Assembly (NCBI GenBank): GCA_009733575.1
Contig: ML769588.1
Location: 1-64,000 of the forward strand
Reading direction: 5' to 3'
Length of the DNA: 64,000 bases
Source: Gymnopus androsaceus JB14
Lineage: Eukaryota; Basidiomycota; Agaricomycetes; Agaricales; Omphalotaceae
A program made the translations under genes and the position numbers. The notes under the pieces were generated by a model, which ran no database searches, was not told the DNA's origin, and worked only from the letters and a program-made list of their open reading frames with translations. Positions 1 to 11,689 of the stretch are shown here, in pieces. Each line of letters begins with the position of its first letter. Position 1 is the first letter of the stretch.

Positions 1-190
1 CCATGCAACATGCATGGAATCCATACGCTACTATTTTTACGAGTGCATGGATTCCATGCAACATGCATGGAATCCATACACTACTATATTTACTAGTGCA
101 TGGAATCCATATCCAAAGGGTGCCAGAGGTCCTAGCCGTATGGATTCCAGGCAGGGCGTATGGATTCCAGGGCCCTGGATTTCCTGTGGA
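1..190. repeat. Cluster of short palindromic repeats
   Basis: The motif ATGGAATCCAT, or its reverse complement ATGGATTCCAT, recurs at least four times in the first 110 bases, and truncated forms (ATGGATTCCAG) appear near 140 and 160. Two longer units with a shared spacer (ACTACTAT...TTTAC) lie in tandem near 12-60 and 66-110. The short ORFs here are repeat-derived and are not believed to be genes. The array may continue left of the window. Confidence 0.75.
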
Positions 191-240
191 TTTTGATCAT
201 ATTAGTTACTGGATTGTTACACTTTGGACTATCTAAGAAG

Positions 241-1320
241 ATATAAAATGGGGCAGCCTGAAGTGCTATATCAGCCAACACCACTAACACATGCTGTATT
301 GCTGGAGTCGATGGATCAAGGGGATAGCGATAGCAGGGTGTGGGAAGAGGAAGACAAGTGTCATTGAGGCTTCAAAAAAGTGATAAAATTGAGCATGTGC
401 TGCCGCTCAACGAGAAAGTTGGCGATCTAAGCACTGAGGGTACGTAAGAGGGAATGCTAGAAATGGAGAAAATAAAGCACACCTAACAAAATCAACTTGA
501 GCCTCCCAACAGGTTTCTCCGCAGTGCCCGTAGACTTGGTCTTTTTAACAGAGTAGGCTAGACCTCTACCTTTGCGACAGGTATCGCTATGCTTCTGTAT
601 AACAATCCATACTCAATACTAACGCAGCCAACAATGTCCCGATTGAGTCGCCGTCGATGCAGGAGAATCATGAGAAAAGTGGGCTATAATAAAGTCAAAA
701 AAAAGTTCGAAATAAGCATGTTACAGAAATGAAAGAGACGTACTGTGAGCTTGAAGATGGTTAGGCAAGTTTTAGACCATAATCCATCGTGTTGAATCAA
801 TGAATGAATGAACGTTTAGAGCCAACATTGGACCGTCAAAAAATCACGTTCGGAAACGCGGTCCGTAGGCGCTTAATGGGCGTTCCTTTCAAGCTCATCG
901 TTCAAAACGATGATCTCAAGCAGTAAGATGATACCGGATACCATCCGGACCCACTGGGATCTATTTGATACATGTACTTAGTCTTCCCTATTCCATAGGT
1001 TTACTTAATGAGCAAAATACCCTTGTAGTTGGTAAGGGCGTCCCCGACGCAAGTTTTGAATATCACCACGGCGGGCTTGTCTGCTCAATCAACAACGCTC
1101 TAGGGCCGTTATACCCTCCATTTCGATATTTATCAGGAGAAATATGTAAGTACATCATATGGTAAAATATCATTTACTGAACAATGGTATAATTCTCGAC
1201 ACTGTTAACATGTCTTTGTTAATGTACTACTTTATTTCAAAATGTATAACTATGTCAAGTTATCTTGACTGATTTGAACAGCTTCGACTTCACTTATTAT
1301 GTGTATATAGTGTTTAATAC
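241..1320. other. Intergenic, nothing recognised
   Basis: I see no ORF with conserved protein features, no tRNA and no clear repeat here. The sequence is AT-rich with scattered stops in all frames. Confidence 0.5.
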
Positions 1321-1339
1321 TTTATGTTCAATCCTTGGT

Positions 1340-1625
1340 CTGACCTCTAAACAATGTTTTTACTAGACCCAGGCCGCCCGGATGGGTGGCCGGGCCCGGT
1401 ACTCTCCTTGTCAGCGGTTCAGCATAGATTGTCCCAATCGGGAACTGATTTCTTTGATCTGTATCTACCACTAGTAGATTAGATGCATTGTAATCAGTAA
1501 TAGTGGCTGCTGGGCAATTGCCCAAGGTATTAACCCAAGGGCTTTGCCCTATATTTGTGGCTTGGGCAATTCCCCTTGCTGATCACATCAGACCTTGGGC
1601 TACTCCCCAAGCTGATGCGTTCCGC
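1340..1625. repeat. Palindrome-rich segment
   Basis: A perfect 12 base palindrome GGGCAATTGCCC lies at 1512-1523. It is followed by related imperfect copies around 1562-1576 (CTTGGGCAATTCCCC) and 1593-1610 (CCTTGGGCTACTCCCC), and a GC-rich stretch with GGCCGGGCCCGG lies near 1390. The pattern suggests the edge of a mobile element, but no element can be delimited. Confidence 0.4.
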
Positions 1626-1967
1626 TAGCTTCCATGGCTGCGGATTAGGAGCAGGATTTGGATTTGGAACTGAAGTGGGAACTGGAACTGGATTGGGATT
1701 TGGTGTGTGAGTAGGCCGTGGACTCGGCCCGTTATATGGACTAGCTCCGGGACTAGGAGCTGGGTATGGAGGAGTATCTGGAGGAGTGGGAGTAAGGGGA
1801 CTAGGAGGTGTTGGGGAGTTATCTGGTTCCAATAGCGATAAACAATTGTGAGTAGCCTTGTCATCGGGAACCACTTCAAAAGGGTCTGATGATGCAAAGC
1901 TTAAATCTGCAGACTGGATTGCAGTGAGGAGCTCTTGGGTTTTGGGTGAGAGACGACCCGATCGCAA
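1530..1967 (-). CDS. Possible Pro-rich low-complexity ORF, uncertain
   Basis: This is a 145-codon ORF whose middle (about residues 50-110) is almost entirely Pro, Thr, Ser, Asn and Val in short PNPNP and PTPP-like repeats. The N-terminal 45 residues look less repetitive (MRSGRLSPKTQELLTAIQSA). It could be a Gag-like or linker fragment of a retroelement, or a chance ORF created by the simple repeat on the other strand. No domain is recognised and no neighbouring gene joins it. Coding status is doubtful. Confidence 0.2.
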   Translation of the reverse strand: MRSGRLSPKTQELLTAIQSADLSFASSDPFEVVPDDKATHNCLSLLEPDNSPTPPSPLTPTPPDTPPYPAPSPGASPYNGPSPRPTHTPNPNPVPVPTSVPNPNPAPNPQPWKLAERISLGSSPRSDVISKGNCPSHKYRAKPLG

Positions 1968-2069
1968 GCCTTCTCAACGTGGTCAAGGCATCTTGGAGTC
2001 TGGACTAACGGGGTGTTTTGCAGACAAAACTAGATTACCCCCTCGCGGTGGGCTCCAGTTGTAAAGCTT

Positions 2070-2680
2070 GCTCGTGTGCATAGACGTGAACATGCTTTGG
2101 GTTCGAGAGGGTCAATCAAGTTTGTTTGCGGGATAAAGAAGGTATATTGTGAAGTAGGGAAAGTTGTATCTACCTTGTATCTCGAATCAATGCTAGTTTT
2201 CTACTCACCGGATCCCCTATGTGTCTAAGCCTGAATGAATGGTTGTACTGTAAGTAACAAGGAACGGAACGTTGTCCAAGAGCACCAACAACTGGTAAGA
2301 ATGTAGGGCCTTGTAGATATGGTATAGCATCAGCAAAACTGTACAAACCAGTTACTCCCTGGCCTGGCTGGCAATCATGTACCAGTCTGTCAACGCATTG
2401 CCTCCTCTGGCCAAGTCATTGCAATTCTCCCCATCAGTCCACCAATATAACTCGGCCTTGCCATGGGTGGCCAGTTATCGGAAGCTAGTCCAACGATTAC
2501 AGTTCAGGTGCTGGTATATTAGCCTATGCTAACCTTTGTGAAGCGGTCATTTGTAGATTTTTGTCATCTTACTTACTTAGCTCTGTTGACGGAAAAGACT
2601 CAGATATAACTGCAGGGATATATACATTGAATATTAGTAAAAGAAACGTCAAGTATTGTAGTGCGTTCAAACACTGATTA
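2070..2680. other. Intergenic, nothing recognised
   Basis: There is no supported gene between the Pro-rich ORF and the 3' end of the Plavaka transposase. The right part should include the transposon's 3' flank, but I could not identify terminal inverted repeats by eye. Confidence 0.4.
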
Positions 2681-2681
2681 A

Positions 2682-5600
2682 CTACAATGCTCCAAACCCC
2701 TCTGCCTCTTCATCTGGCACAATGTCCCCATCGTCAACGTCTAGCTCATCCTCATCTATTCCATCCCCAGACTCAGACTCGGATTGAGAGTCAGAATCCG
2801 AATCCGAATCTGATGACTTGTCATCTGATTCCACAACCATTGCAGATACACTTTTGAGTTCCGCACCTTGTTCTTCCGGCAGTGAGAGGTGTTCATCCAT
2901 AATTTCAACTGCATAATGGCCGGGACCACCACCAGCATAGCGCATGTACATGTCTCGGTCAGGGAATCTACTTTTGAGTTAAGTGATAGAACATAAGCAA
3001 AGAAAAAAAGCATACATGTTCATGTAGTGGTATCTCCAGTCTATATCTGTGTCGTCATCTTCATCTTCATCCTCCCACTCAGTCAGATCATGAGCAGCAG
3101 AGCTTCGCCCATAAGCAAAGGCTGGTATGAGATGAGATTCACGTATCACCTCATCTGGATTAAGAAAGCCATATGCATTTGGGTTGCTATCAGGAATGAA
3201 CTCCACTCGATGGAGGCGTTTTTGTTTGAAGCCGCCCCAATGAGTAGTATCCAACTGGAACCGCGGTACCCATAACACATCCAAAGTTTTTGGGGTCGAA
3301 GCAGCATCACCAATCACAACGTCAACATGGAAGATCCCAAGGAGTTGTGCATATTCGAAAGGGTGGTTGGAATCTTCTGATGAAAGAGACATGATATCGC
3401 AGTGAGATCGAGGATTAACAGAGTCTTGAGCTCGTCACATGTCATATGTGGTGTAGTTGATTCGTAGAACCCGGTGCGAATAGAATTGGTTTCGCTGAAA
3501 GATCACATTGGCACGCTCAGCTGCCGTGAACTCGTTTCCATCCCCAGTCCATGTCGGGTGCTGTATTCTGGACAGAACATGCTCTTCCAGCTTCGAGCAA
3601 AAGTCCTACAATGAAATGTTAGCTTATTAGATCATGGAATGAGTAAAATCCTACCTTTGCTTCAGGGTTCTCTACATTCTCATGAATGAATAAGTGTAAA
3701 TTGTGAGGCAAATTTTGTGAGTGGGATGTGTGGTAATGTTGCTCCAGATGTGTAAAAGGAAGAGATTCGGATATCTTGGGAGTGAGTGAGATTGGTTTCC
3801 AGATTCATCCACCGCGTTTGCACTTCTTTGAATCGTGACTTCCCTGGAGATCAGTTATATGCTTTGATAGCTTTCCACAAAGGCGACGGAAGCGATGCTC
3901 TCTTCTCTCCAGTCGAGTGATCTGACTGGTGGCTTTGTACTTGCTTGTTCTTGCATAGAACTTTTTTACACGTCGGTGCTCCAGCTCTCCCTATAGCAAA
4001 GAAATTGAATATCATTTACCATTTGAGTAGAATATGAGTCTGTTGTACCAAACCATCATATTGTCGGCACATAGTCCCCAAGGGCATGGAATTTGTACGT
4101 GATCCAATTGAAGGGTTTCTGTTTCTTGCCAGCAGTCCCATTGGGACTTGGTCTCTTTCGAGCGTGGCGTCAGCCTCGAGCAGCCTCTTCTTTATCCAGC
4201 TCCTTTGTATCAAATGCGTCACACACCTTCAATTTGAAGCGACGGAGGAGCTGTCCAAGAGAGTGTGTACTGTTGTGCAAAAGACCAAGGGTCGATTCCG
4301 TATGTATCCGTAGCTTTGCGAGAGCATGCCACTCCGCCAAAGTGAATAAAAGTTCCAATAGGACACTGTTGTACGGTTCAGGTAAGAGACCCTCGAATAC
4401 AGGAATTGAACACTTTTCTGTGAATGAGACAAAAAACATCCATACAATCCAACAAATCATACCTGCAAAATGTCTTCAAAATCACGCACAGCAAGCTTCT
4501 TCATGGCGGATACATTCTCCTTGAAACGTCGGATTGTTGAACGGCCAAAAGGAGGCACTTGCCTAAATCTAAGACTCCAGTCAACAAACGAAAGGAATTC
4601 GAGGTACTATGCTTACCGACAGTTGAGCTCCTGAACAGAGGTACCTCCGTGTGCCACAAGGATCCGAATCAGATGGATAAAGGTCATCTTCCAAACACCG
4701 AGTTCAAATTCGTGCATTAAATCTACAACAAGCATGCTATAGAAGTTGAAACCTGGTGCTTGAAGAAATTGTGAAAATGCATTCTAAAGATATCTGTTAG
4801 TTAGTGTAGTCTTTTCGAAACACACATACCATGGTAGGAACCTCGGATTTCACAGCCAATAGTCTTTCCACTGCTGCGCTCTTCGCAGCACATCCTTGCT
4901 TGTAAATCCAATTGCGAGCTAGTGCGACTCGACTGACCCGGTGATTATCATCCACATGTTTCAATCTTTCACGGCGCTTCTCATCATTGACTGTCCCTAG
5001 GTCGGTGATTTTTTTATCCTGCGGCGTGACGCAGCGAGGGCATAGAAATTTTCCCCAGTTCCGTATTAGCGAAAGCAACACCCTATAGATGGTTTAGCTT
5101 CCACTCAAAACCGTTGCACAGAAAACTCACTTCTCTGGATAGTCTGCTGCATATGTGAAGAAGCGGGGGAAGAAACGACGTTCAATTCCATCGAAGCATC
5201 TAATTACTATACCATGATGGTATGCCTCCATGAACTTTCCATCAAGAATCAGACATCAGACAGCGTGCATCAGCTCTCGCCGACAGTGAGAAAAAATATC
5301 TGCAGTTGGACCTTCTCCCGTTTTAGCCGTAAACCAATCAAAAAAGGTATCTGGAAGCTAAACTCATGATGAGAAGCTAGTACAAGTTAAAACCCAAAAT
5401 AAACATACCTTAGGGATGTAGGCGATGTGGTTACAACCACCCGAGCTAGGCTTACAGCGTTCGTACTTGGATTGATTACCAAAGAAAAGATATAATGGCC
5501 ACAAAGATGCATTCCCAAAACTGGTGAAGTGAGTCGAATCAGACCACCACATGAGACCCAAAACTACACGCTCATAGTTGTCCAAGTCATCCTGACGCGG

Positions 5601-6794
5601 TAGCTTCTGAACATTCTCATACTCCAGTATGAAAGCCGGCAAGGAGTAAAGCTCATCTGAGACAAGCTCAGGCGGGTTGTCAGAATTTGGCTTCTGCCAG
5701 TACTGCTTGAACAAAGTATAATGGAAAGATGATGAACTGGAAATGACTTCTTTAATAACTTCCACCAGGGATCAAACGTGAAGGCCAAGGACTGGAAAGG
5801 AAGGAGCGTCATCTTCCGAGTCATGAATTTTACCATCCGGTACATGAATGTGTACGGTCTCTTCAGTCCAACCATCCTGTGACTTTGACTGACCCGCCAT
5901 CTTGTCTAGCTGGGTAGTCTCACGATGAACATCAAAGTTGGTAAGATCCTCCTTTCTGAAAAGTGGGGACCGAATGATATCCACCAACTTTGTAAATTTG
6001 GCAATGGATTTTGTTGCAGGACTGGACCACATCCAGTTCATAAGTGCAAAGATTGAGAAATTACTGAAGGGAGAATACTCATTTAGGGATGAGCTTCCCT
6101 CAGTGGAACTGGCGTCTGCAGTAGGAGGTGCGAGTTGGGAGGATACTCAATGTTTTGTAGCATTACTTTGGTATGACAGGTCCTCGAAAGCAATGGTGTC
6201 ATCAGGATTATGAGAGGGACGATTTGGATATTCACGGAATATCCCAAAACAATTAGCTTTGGTTCGGATCCCTTCCCAAGGGAACGGAGTGTCAGGCGGC
6301 GGCGGAGATTGGTGGATCCGGAATGGGCTCGGGAGGTTTGGGAAGCATTTCCAGAAGCTTCCACGTCTTGCGCTTCTCTCGCACTGGACAGCCAGAAGCA
6401 GATACTGCGGGTGGGGGATCTGAGGTCTGGTGTGGAGGCTCTTCTGGGAAGTGCACCTCATTTGAGCATTGCGTAGGAATATCGTTCATTTGACCATCCT
6501 GCCATGCATGAGCATAAAAATTAAACATATGAAATGAATCTGACATACCAGAGTGTCGTTAAAAACACTTGTATCATCAGTGTCACACTGACTCAGATCT
6601 GCATTCTTCCGCCTCTTTTTTTGCTCTTTATTTTCCGCCTTCTTCATCTTCCATTTGTTAAGGACTGGCTCAGCAGGATGATGAACGAATTCATCAATGT
6701 TGTTCCGGCAAGCTGATTGGTGAACTCGAAGACCTGTTCGGTCATTGGATCCAAAGCTATTGCAGATTCCACAGTGGTATTTGTGTGTATCCAT
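2682..6794 (-). pseudogene. Decayed Plavaka-type DNA transposase
   Basis: The minus strand encodes, over many short exons, the collinear blocks of Agaricomycete Plavaka transposases. In order these are an N-terminal C2H2-like finger (KYHCGICNSFGSNDRTGLRVH), the catalytic-core block GLMWWSDSTHF...SLWPLYLFFGNQSKY (about 5450-5560), LLIDGKFMEAYHHGIV (about 5180-5270), LMHEFELGVWKM (about 4690-4730), and the C-terminal block FKQKRLHRVEFIPDSNPNAYGF...IPAFAYGR followed by an acidic tail ending at 2682. Acidic residues D (WWSDST), D (LIDGK) and E (HEFE) are candidate catalytic residues. The reading is interrupted by in-frame TGA codons (5772-5774 and 6147-6149) and by a frameshift near 6290-6310, so the copy is probably dead. 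The start is taken at the ATG just before the zinc finger. Terminal repeats were not found. Confidence 0.85.
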
Positions 6795-7209
6795 AACGCC
6801 AAATTGAGTTTCAAGAGAATAAGATAATATAAGAGAAAAGAAAGCCATAACATGGCTAGGCTGCATTCGTCGTGGTCTGAGTTTAAGAGATTGACATCAC
6901 ATGCGCGCACCACTGCTCATACCTATTCAGTAAATGCAATGCAAATAAATCAGTCGGGAATCTGGGTGAACAAAGAACAAGCCTAGCAATAGCGAAAGCA
7001 AGATTTGATAACATCCCTTGATAAATATGTAGTTAAAGTAGGTAGACATATTCATACTTGTATTTGACGATCCAGAAATACTTGCACTGGACCCAAAGAT
7101 ACTTGACCCGGGTGCTGGGTCGGAGCCAAAGATTCCTCCTCCTCTCCTGTGCCTGTACCCATTCAGAAAACACACCCTCCACCACCTACTACCATAGCCA
7201 TAGGTGCAT

Positions 7210-8225
7210 CTCGTCATGCCATATGGTGTCCTTTAAAACAAGGCTTAGGAAGAATGGTATGTATCTTTTCACCAGACCAAAATGATTGTGGCATGGGGAG
7301 AGACAACTGACGAAAGAAGCTGATGTTAGATGATACAGCGTAAATGTGAGAGGATGGAAGTGACACACAAAAGCTTTGAGATAATGAATGCGAATGAATG
7401 TGAGACGTGATGTAGTCTAGTGCTGTTTTCGCGGCTAAGCCCAGCTTGGATGAGTTAAATTTGAGGCCATCCAATAATGACAGGAAGTGGAACCATGATG
7501 GTCCAGAGAACAAAGCTTGAAAATGATCCTAAAAGAAAGCTCGTATCAATGACTAGGTCGGAGTATTAGCGTATTCAAATAATGACCCAATGTTCACCAT
7601 TGCCATCATGATCCACTCTTGTTCTTTGGCACCTCCGAGCTCTAGACATTCCAGGAAACGTGAAAAGGTGGGCGTAAATTCATGCTTGTAAACAGCGTGC
7701 CATGAAGAAGAATGAACAGGTCCGAAACATCGGTATCGGGAAGTCAACAACGTCTTGAGCCTCAGGGGACCAGACATAGAGGACATTCTCTCTTGAGGTC
7801 TGGAGAGAATGACATACGGTGCTTCAGGGAAAAAATTCAGTCTTGTATTCCAGGGAGCAGGGGTAATAACAGGAGGAATACCTTTTCAGAAAACAATAGA
7901 CAATTTCCCCGCTTCCACTTCTCAGTCCAGGAGACCAAGGTGACAGTGCAATTTGCCCATCCCAGGCTGCTCTGCATCCCTAGCGTGCGCAGCAGCCTCT
8001 GAAATCGTTTCCAAGACCAATACCGGAACTGTCTGCAGTAAGAGCCACACGATATGCTGAGAGCCTCCAACCAGTTTTGGCGGAAGGTAGCCAAAGGTTG
8101 TTCTTCGTATAGTCCGGTGTAGTATGTGTAGGCATGATCCGTGAATTCCAAGAAGAGGGAGAGCTGGCAGTGGAGGTAGAAGCGTTGGAGAAATTGTTTG
8201 CTGTTGTTATTTTGGACTCAAACAC
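7210..8225 (-). pseudogene. Fragments of an unrecognised gene
   Basis: Minus-strand ORF pieces at 8225-7980, 8151-7837, 7786-7553 and 7513-7214 overlap or adjoin in changing frames, as in a multi-exon gene or a decayed one. Visible stretches include a Ser/Thr-rich start (ASTSTASSPSSW) and a hydrophobic Leu run (FLLLLPLLPG). I do not recognise a family and could not build one continuous spliced frame, so this may be a pseudogene linked to the neighbouring transposon. It lies between the Plavaka element and a hypothetical gene on the same strand. Confidence 0.25.
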
Positions 8226-8304
8226 GGTTAAGCAGGCATTATTTTTGTAGATAAATATTAATACATTTATATTTTGTAGTGAAATCGTGAATTATGAGAT
8301 AGGC

Positions 8305-9786
8305 TCAATTGAGCTCGTCAAGATTATACTTGGCAATGAGTTCATTGACAGAAAGCTCTGAGTGAAGTTCATCCTCCGAGTCTGTTGCAGGCTCACAAGT
8401 ACCCTGGTTGATGGTCCGGATACGGTAATCAAGGTTGATCATTGAAGAAAGCCAGCTGCAGCAATACACATCAGTATCTTCCAGCTGCAGCAATACACAT
8501 CAGTATCTTAGCTTGACTGCACTTGAACAAATTTTGTACCTCTTCCACTCATCTGTGTGGCGGTCCGTGCCCAGTTGATGATGAATTGCTGCAAGTTTGA
8601 TTTCTAGTACTGACCAGAATCCATCCAAACGTCGGTCGCATCCCCCAAGCTCGACAAGAGCATCATCAATCGATGGAAAGCATGCAAGCCTCTAGATAGT
8701 GAAGTTCAAAAGTGTTATATTGTTTAGTTATAGGCGAGAGACACTTACCATGAGCGCAAAGAAACCAAGATGCTCCTGAGTCAATTGCTGATACCTACGT
8801 GTATAGTGAGTCCTCATTGTTTGTACAGCAAAATCATCTAGCGTCATTGACGCTCCAGGTTGAACCAATTTCTTAACCTATCTTGATCAGCAAAAAATCT
8901 TGGATAAGAAGAAGTATGAACCTACTTCATCGGCCCAAGTAGATTTCATGTCGCTAACCTTGGACTTGATGAATTCACGAATGGAATTGCTGATGACCAA
9001 ATCGTTCTTGAATTCAGGTAGATGCAAGGACTCTGCATTTATGTACACATAGTCCTGTTCATGTAGCAGTCAGTAATAGAAGTGATGATATGATGAAGAG
9101 TTTGACATACAGAGACTCGATTGACAAGATTGCCATACATCTGAGCAGGAGAGAGAGTAAAATGCCACACAATGGCTTCAATTGCTTGCTAGAAATAGCG
9201 GTCAGTCAAAATAGGTAAGAGATAACATTGAAATAGTATGTACACCAATAGCTGGGGGCATTTGCCAATTGTGTCGAGAAAGTTCTTCAAGAGACGCAAG
9301 TCTACTTTCAAGCTGATTGCTGACTGAAAGTAACTCTCGAGTGGCATCTTGATGCTCCAGGCTTCAGCAGAGCATATGGAGAAGCAAAGTTTTGATGGAA
9401 GTTTCCTATATCAAGTTTTGAGTAATGACTTAGATGTAGATCATCAAGCCTACCTGCGCAATTTGCTCAACGAGAGTTGAATCATCAGCGTCCAAGCTGT
9501 AGAGCTTGCAAATATCCAAGACTGGCTCAGATTCCTGTGATAATCCAGATTGCGCTGGAGAGTCTGAACAACTGGAACGTTCAGACAAAATTTCAGAGTC
9601 CAAATGTTGCCGGTTAAGCATACAAAGAGCAACGGAAGAATCTGGCGTTGACTTTGCCACATAGTTCAAGCAATTAAGCTGGTTGTAGAGAGGAATCCGC
9701 TTTGAATATGGAGCAAAGCGATGTCTAGTAGACAGAGAAGGCAACATGGTAAGGATGGGGGTTTGGGAAATGTTTTTGGATGTCAT
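8305..9786 (-). CDS. Hypothetical protein, Agaricomycete type
   Basis: I do not recognise a named domain. Exons can be chained on the minus strand from ATG 9786 (MTSKNISQTPILTMLPSL) through an acidic/Ser segment, a predicted coiled coil (SNQLESRLASLEELSRHNW, about 9260-9340), a charged helical segment (SIREFIKSKVSDMKSTWADE, about 8940-9000), LVELGGCDRRLDGFWSVLEI (about 8600-8680) and an acidic C-terminus ending NLDELN at 8305. Introns of 50-80 bases separate them. One in-frame TGA follows HMLC near 9371, so an exon boundary there is wrong or the gene is damaged. A perfect 29 base tandem duplication spans the last 3' splice site. The gene is divergent from the DUF6532 gene, with about 310 bases between the two ATGs. 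Confidence 0.45.
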
Positions 9787-10099
9787 TTTTGAAGTCAGAT
9801 ATTGAATGCTTAGATACGGCGTCTTGCAGCAATGAATCTCCGGATGCTCGAACCTGAAAATTGGAGTCAAAAAAAGCCAAGAAAACACCACTGACAAAAA
9901 ATGAAATGTACTATGACGCGACTTGGTGGCATTCTCAATATTATCAGGTGGTTGTAAAGTGGAGTGCAACCCGAATGCGCTGCACCTTGCTGAAACCTCC
10001 CCATCCTGAACCCCCACTTATTCTGACCCAACGGCTCCTGGATCCTTTATAATTCGAGGACTTGACCCTTGCAATTCCTCAATGTGATCTCCTGCTATC
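9787..10099. promoter_or_regulatory. Shared bidirectional promoter region
   Basis: The 313 bases separate the start codons of two divergently transcribed hypothetical genes, so both promoters must lie here or overlap upstream exons. I see no unambiguous TATA box. This is inferred from gene orientation only. Confidence 0.35.
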
Positions 10100-11686
10100 A
10101 TGCCTCCTTTTGCTCCATCTCACAACCCAAACAGCTCTCCTCCGCCTGGTGATCAAGATGAAGACAATTTATTATCACAAGGATCTGATGAAGTAACAAA
10201 ACTTGCTGCAGATATTTTGAAGCAAGCTACCCAGAAGCAAAAGTGGTACGTGATTTCGGGTCTTTTATCATGATTTAATCATAGCTCTACAGCGGCTCTG
10301 TGAATACCAAAGGCACTAAAAGGAATGAGAATCCTTGGAAGATATATGGCCAAAACTACCTTCGCCAGGGAGCTCTCTACACAGCAGTTGACTCTGTAAT
10401 CAAACATGGAATTGACAGGGAGCTCAGGGATGAGGATGATAATGAGGATGAGGACGAGGACGAGGATGTTGAGACAGCTAAGACTCGGAAAAGGTTTTTT
10501 TTCTGCTACTTTTCCATTAGTAATATTCACTCATGTTTTGTAAGGAACGAGGATCATCTGAACAACAACTGGAAAACTTTAAAAAGCATCATCCCATTGT
10601 TTGAAGAATCTATCATGGCGGTGGCACACAAGCCCGAGTTGCTTGGATTTTTCTCTGCTGCGGTCCGACTATGTCTCCAATTTCATGAGTGCTACTGACT
10701 TATTTGTTGTATAGATCATGAGTGGTGCTGACAGCGCAAGGTCCAATGACACTGGACGGCTCAAACGTGAGGTTCACGACTACCTCCTGGATAATCCGGA
10801 TGCCCCACTCTCTCGTCTTCCTTCTTTGAAACAGTCTCGAGGCTTTAAGCACAATGTAACTGCTTCACTGTTGACTCCTGCTGAATATGAAGACAATCAT
10901 CAGTAAGTGTCCGTTCATTTCTTTTTCCCCAGCTGATGATGTTTTGCACAGGACTCATGAAGAGTGTCGTCGTCGTGACAATGGCCGCCGTGTCACCGCC
11001 GACATGCTTCCACAACTTTTGTATCCAGAAGGCAAGGTCTTCGCCGAGGAGGATGATTATGATACAGACATTCTTCGTGGAATGTATCCTGTCCGTGTAA
11101 GTCTTCCTGTCATTGTCACTTATTTATTATGTTGGCCAATGCAATTTTCTACAGGTTGCGAAGCATATCTATATGGGTCCTGAGAGTGCGCAGCAGGATC
11201 CTGGCTTCCATCAAGGTTGTCGGCCAAATGCAGTACTTAGCGGTATCACAACAATGACCCCGCAAACCATTGCCTATGCTGTTGTACAAGTGAGTTTCTG
11301 CTTATCATCTATCTACTTATCATAGTGTTCTGTTGCTTACAGTGTTCTATAGGCACGATTTGCTATCGCAGAATCTCCAGAGTGGACTCAGATTGAGAAT
11401 GAGTTTGACTACGAGAAATTCTATTGGAATATTGTTGAGCTTTGTCAGGATGAAGACAACAACGCTACTGTGAAATTTTACAACTAGTATGTGATTTGCT
11501 TTTTCCTTCATCACTTCCACTTTCGCTTACTGCTTCAGTCATGTATTTGGCTCTGAAGATGGTGCTCATGGCATGCACCAGACCCATGGTGATTCAGATG
11601 ACGGTGAAGATGTCTCATCCATGGCCAAAGTCAAAGCTCATCGAGCCGCCAAACAACGCCGCATTGATACTTCTGTTAGTGGGTAA
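10100..11686 (+). CDS. DUF6532-domain protein
   Basis: This is a multi-exon gene starting MPPFAPSHNPNSSPPPGDQD and ending at TAA 11684-11686. Joined exons give an acidic low-complexity N-terminus (DEDDNEDEDEDED near 10430-10470). A helical domain follows, with the blocks RQGALYTAVDSVIKHGI, SIIPLFEESI, KREVHDYLLDN, HIYMGPESA, GCRPNAVLSGITTMTPQTIA, AYAVVQARFAI and FYWNIVELCQDE, the pattern I associate with the fungal DUF6532 family. Introns near 10246-10292, 10495-10540, 10658-10714, 11097-11154 and 11290-11352 have GT...AG borders and keep frame. Function is unknown. The family is expanded in Agaricomycetes and often sits in repeat-rich DNA, as here. The short HVFGSEDGAHGMHQ...KVKAHRAAKQRR tail is basic. 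Confidence 0.75.
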
Positions 11687-11689
11687 TCA

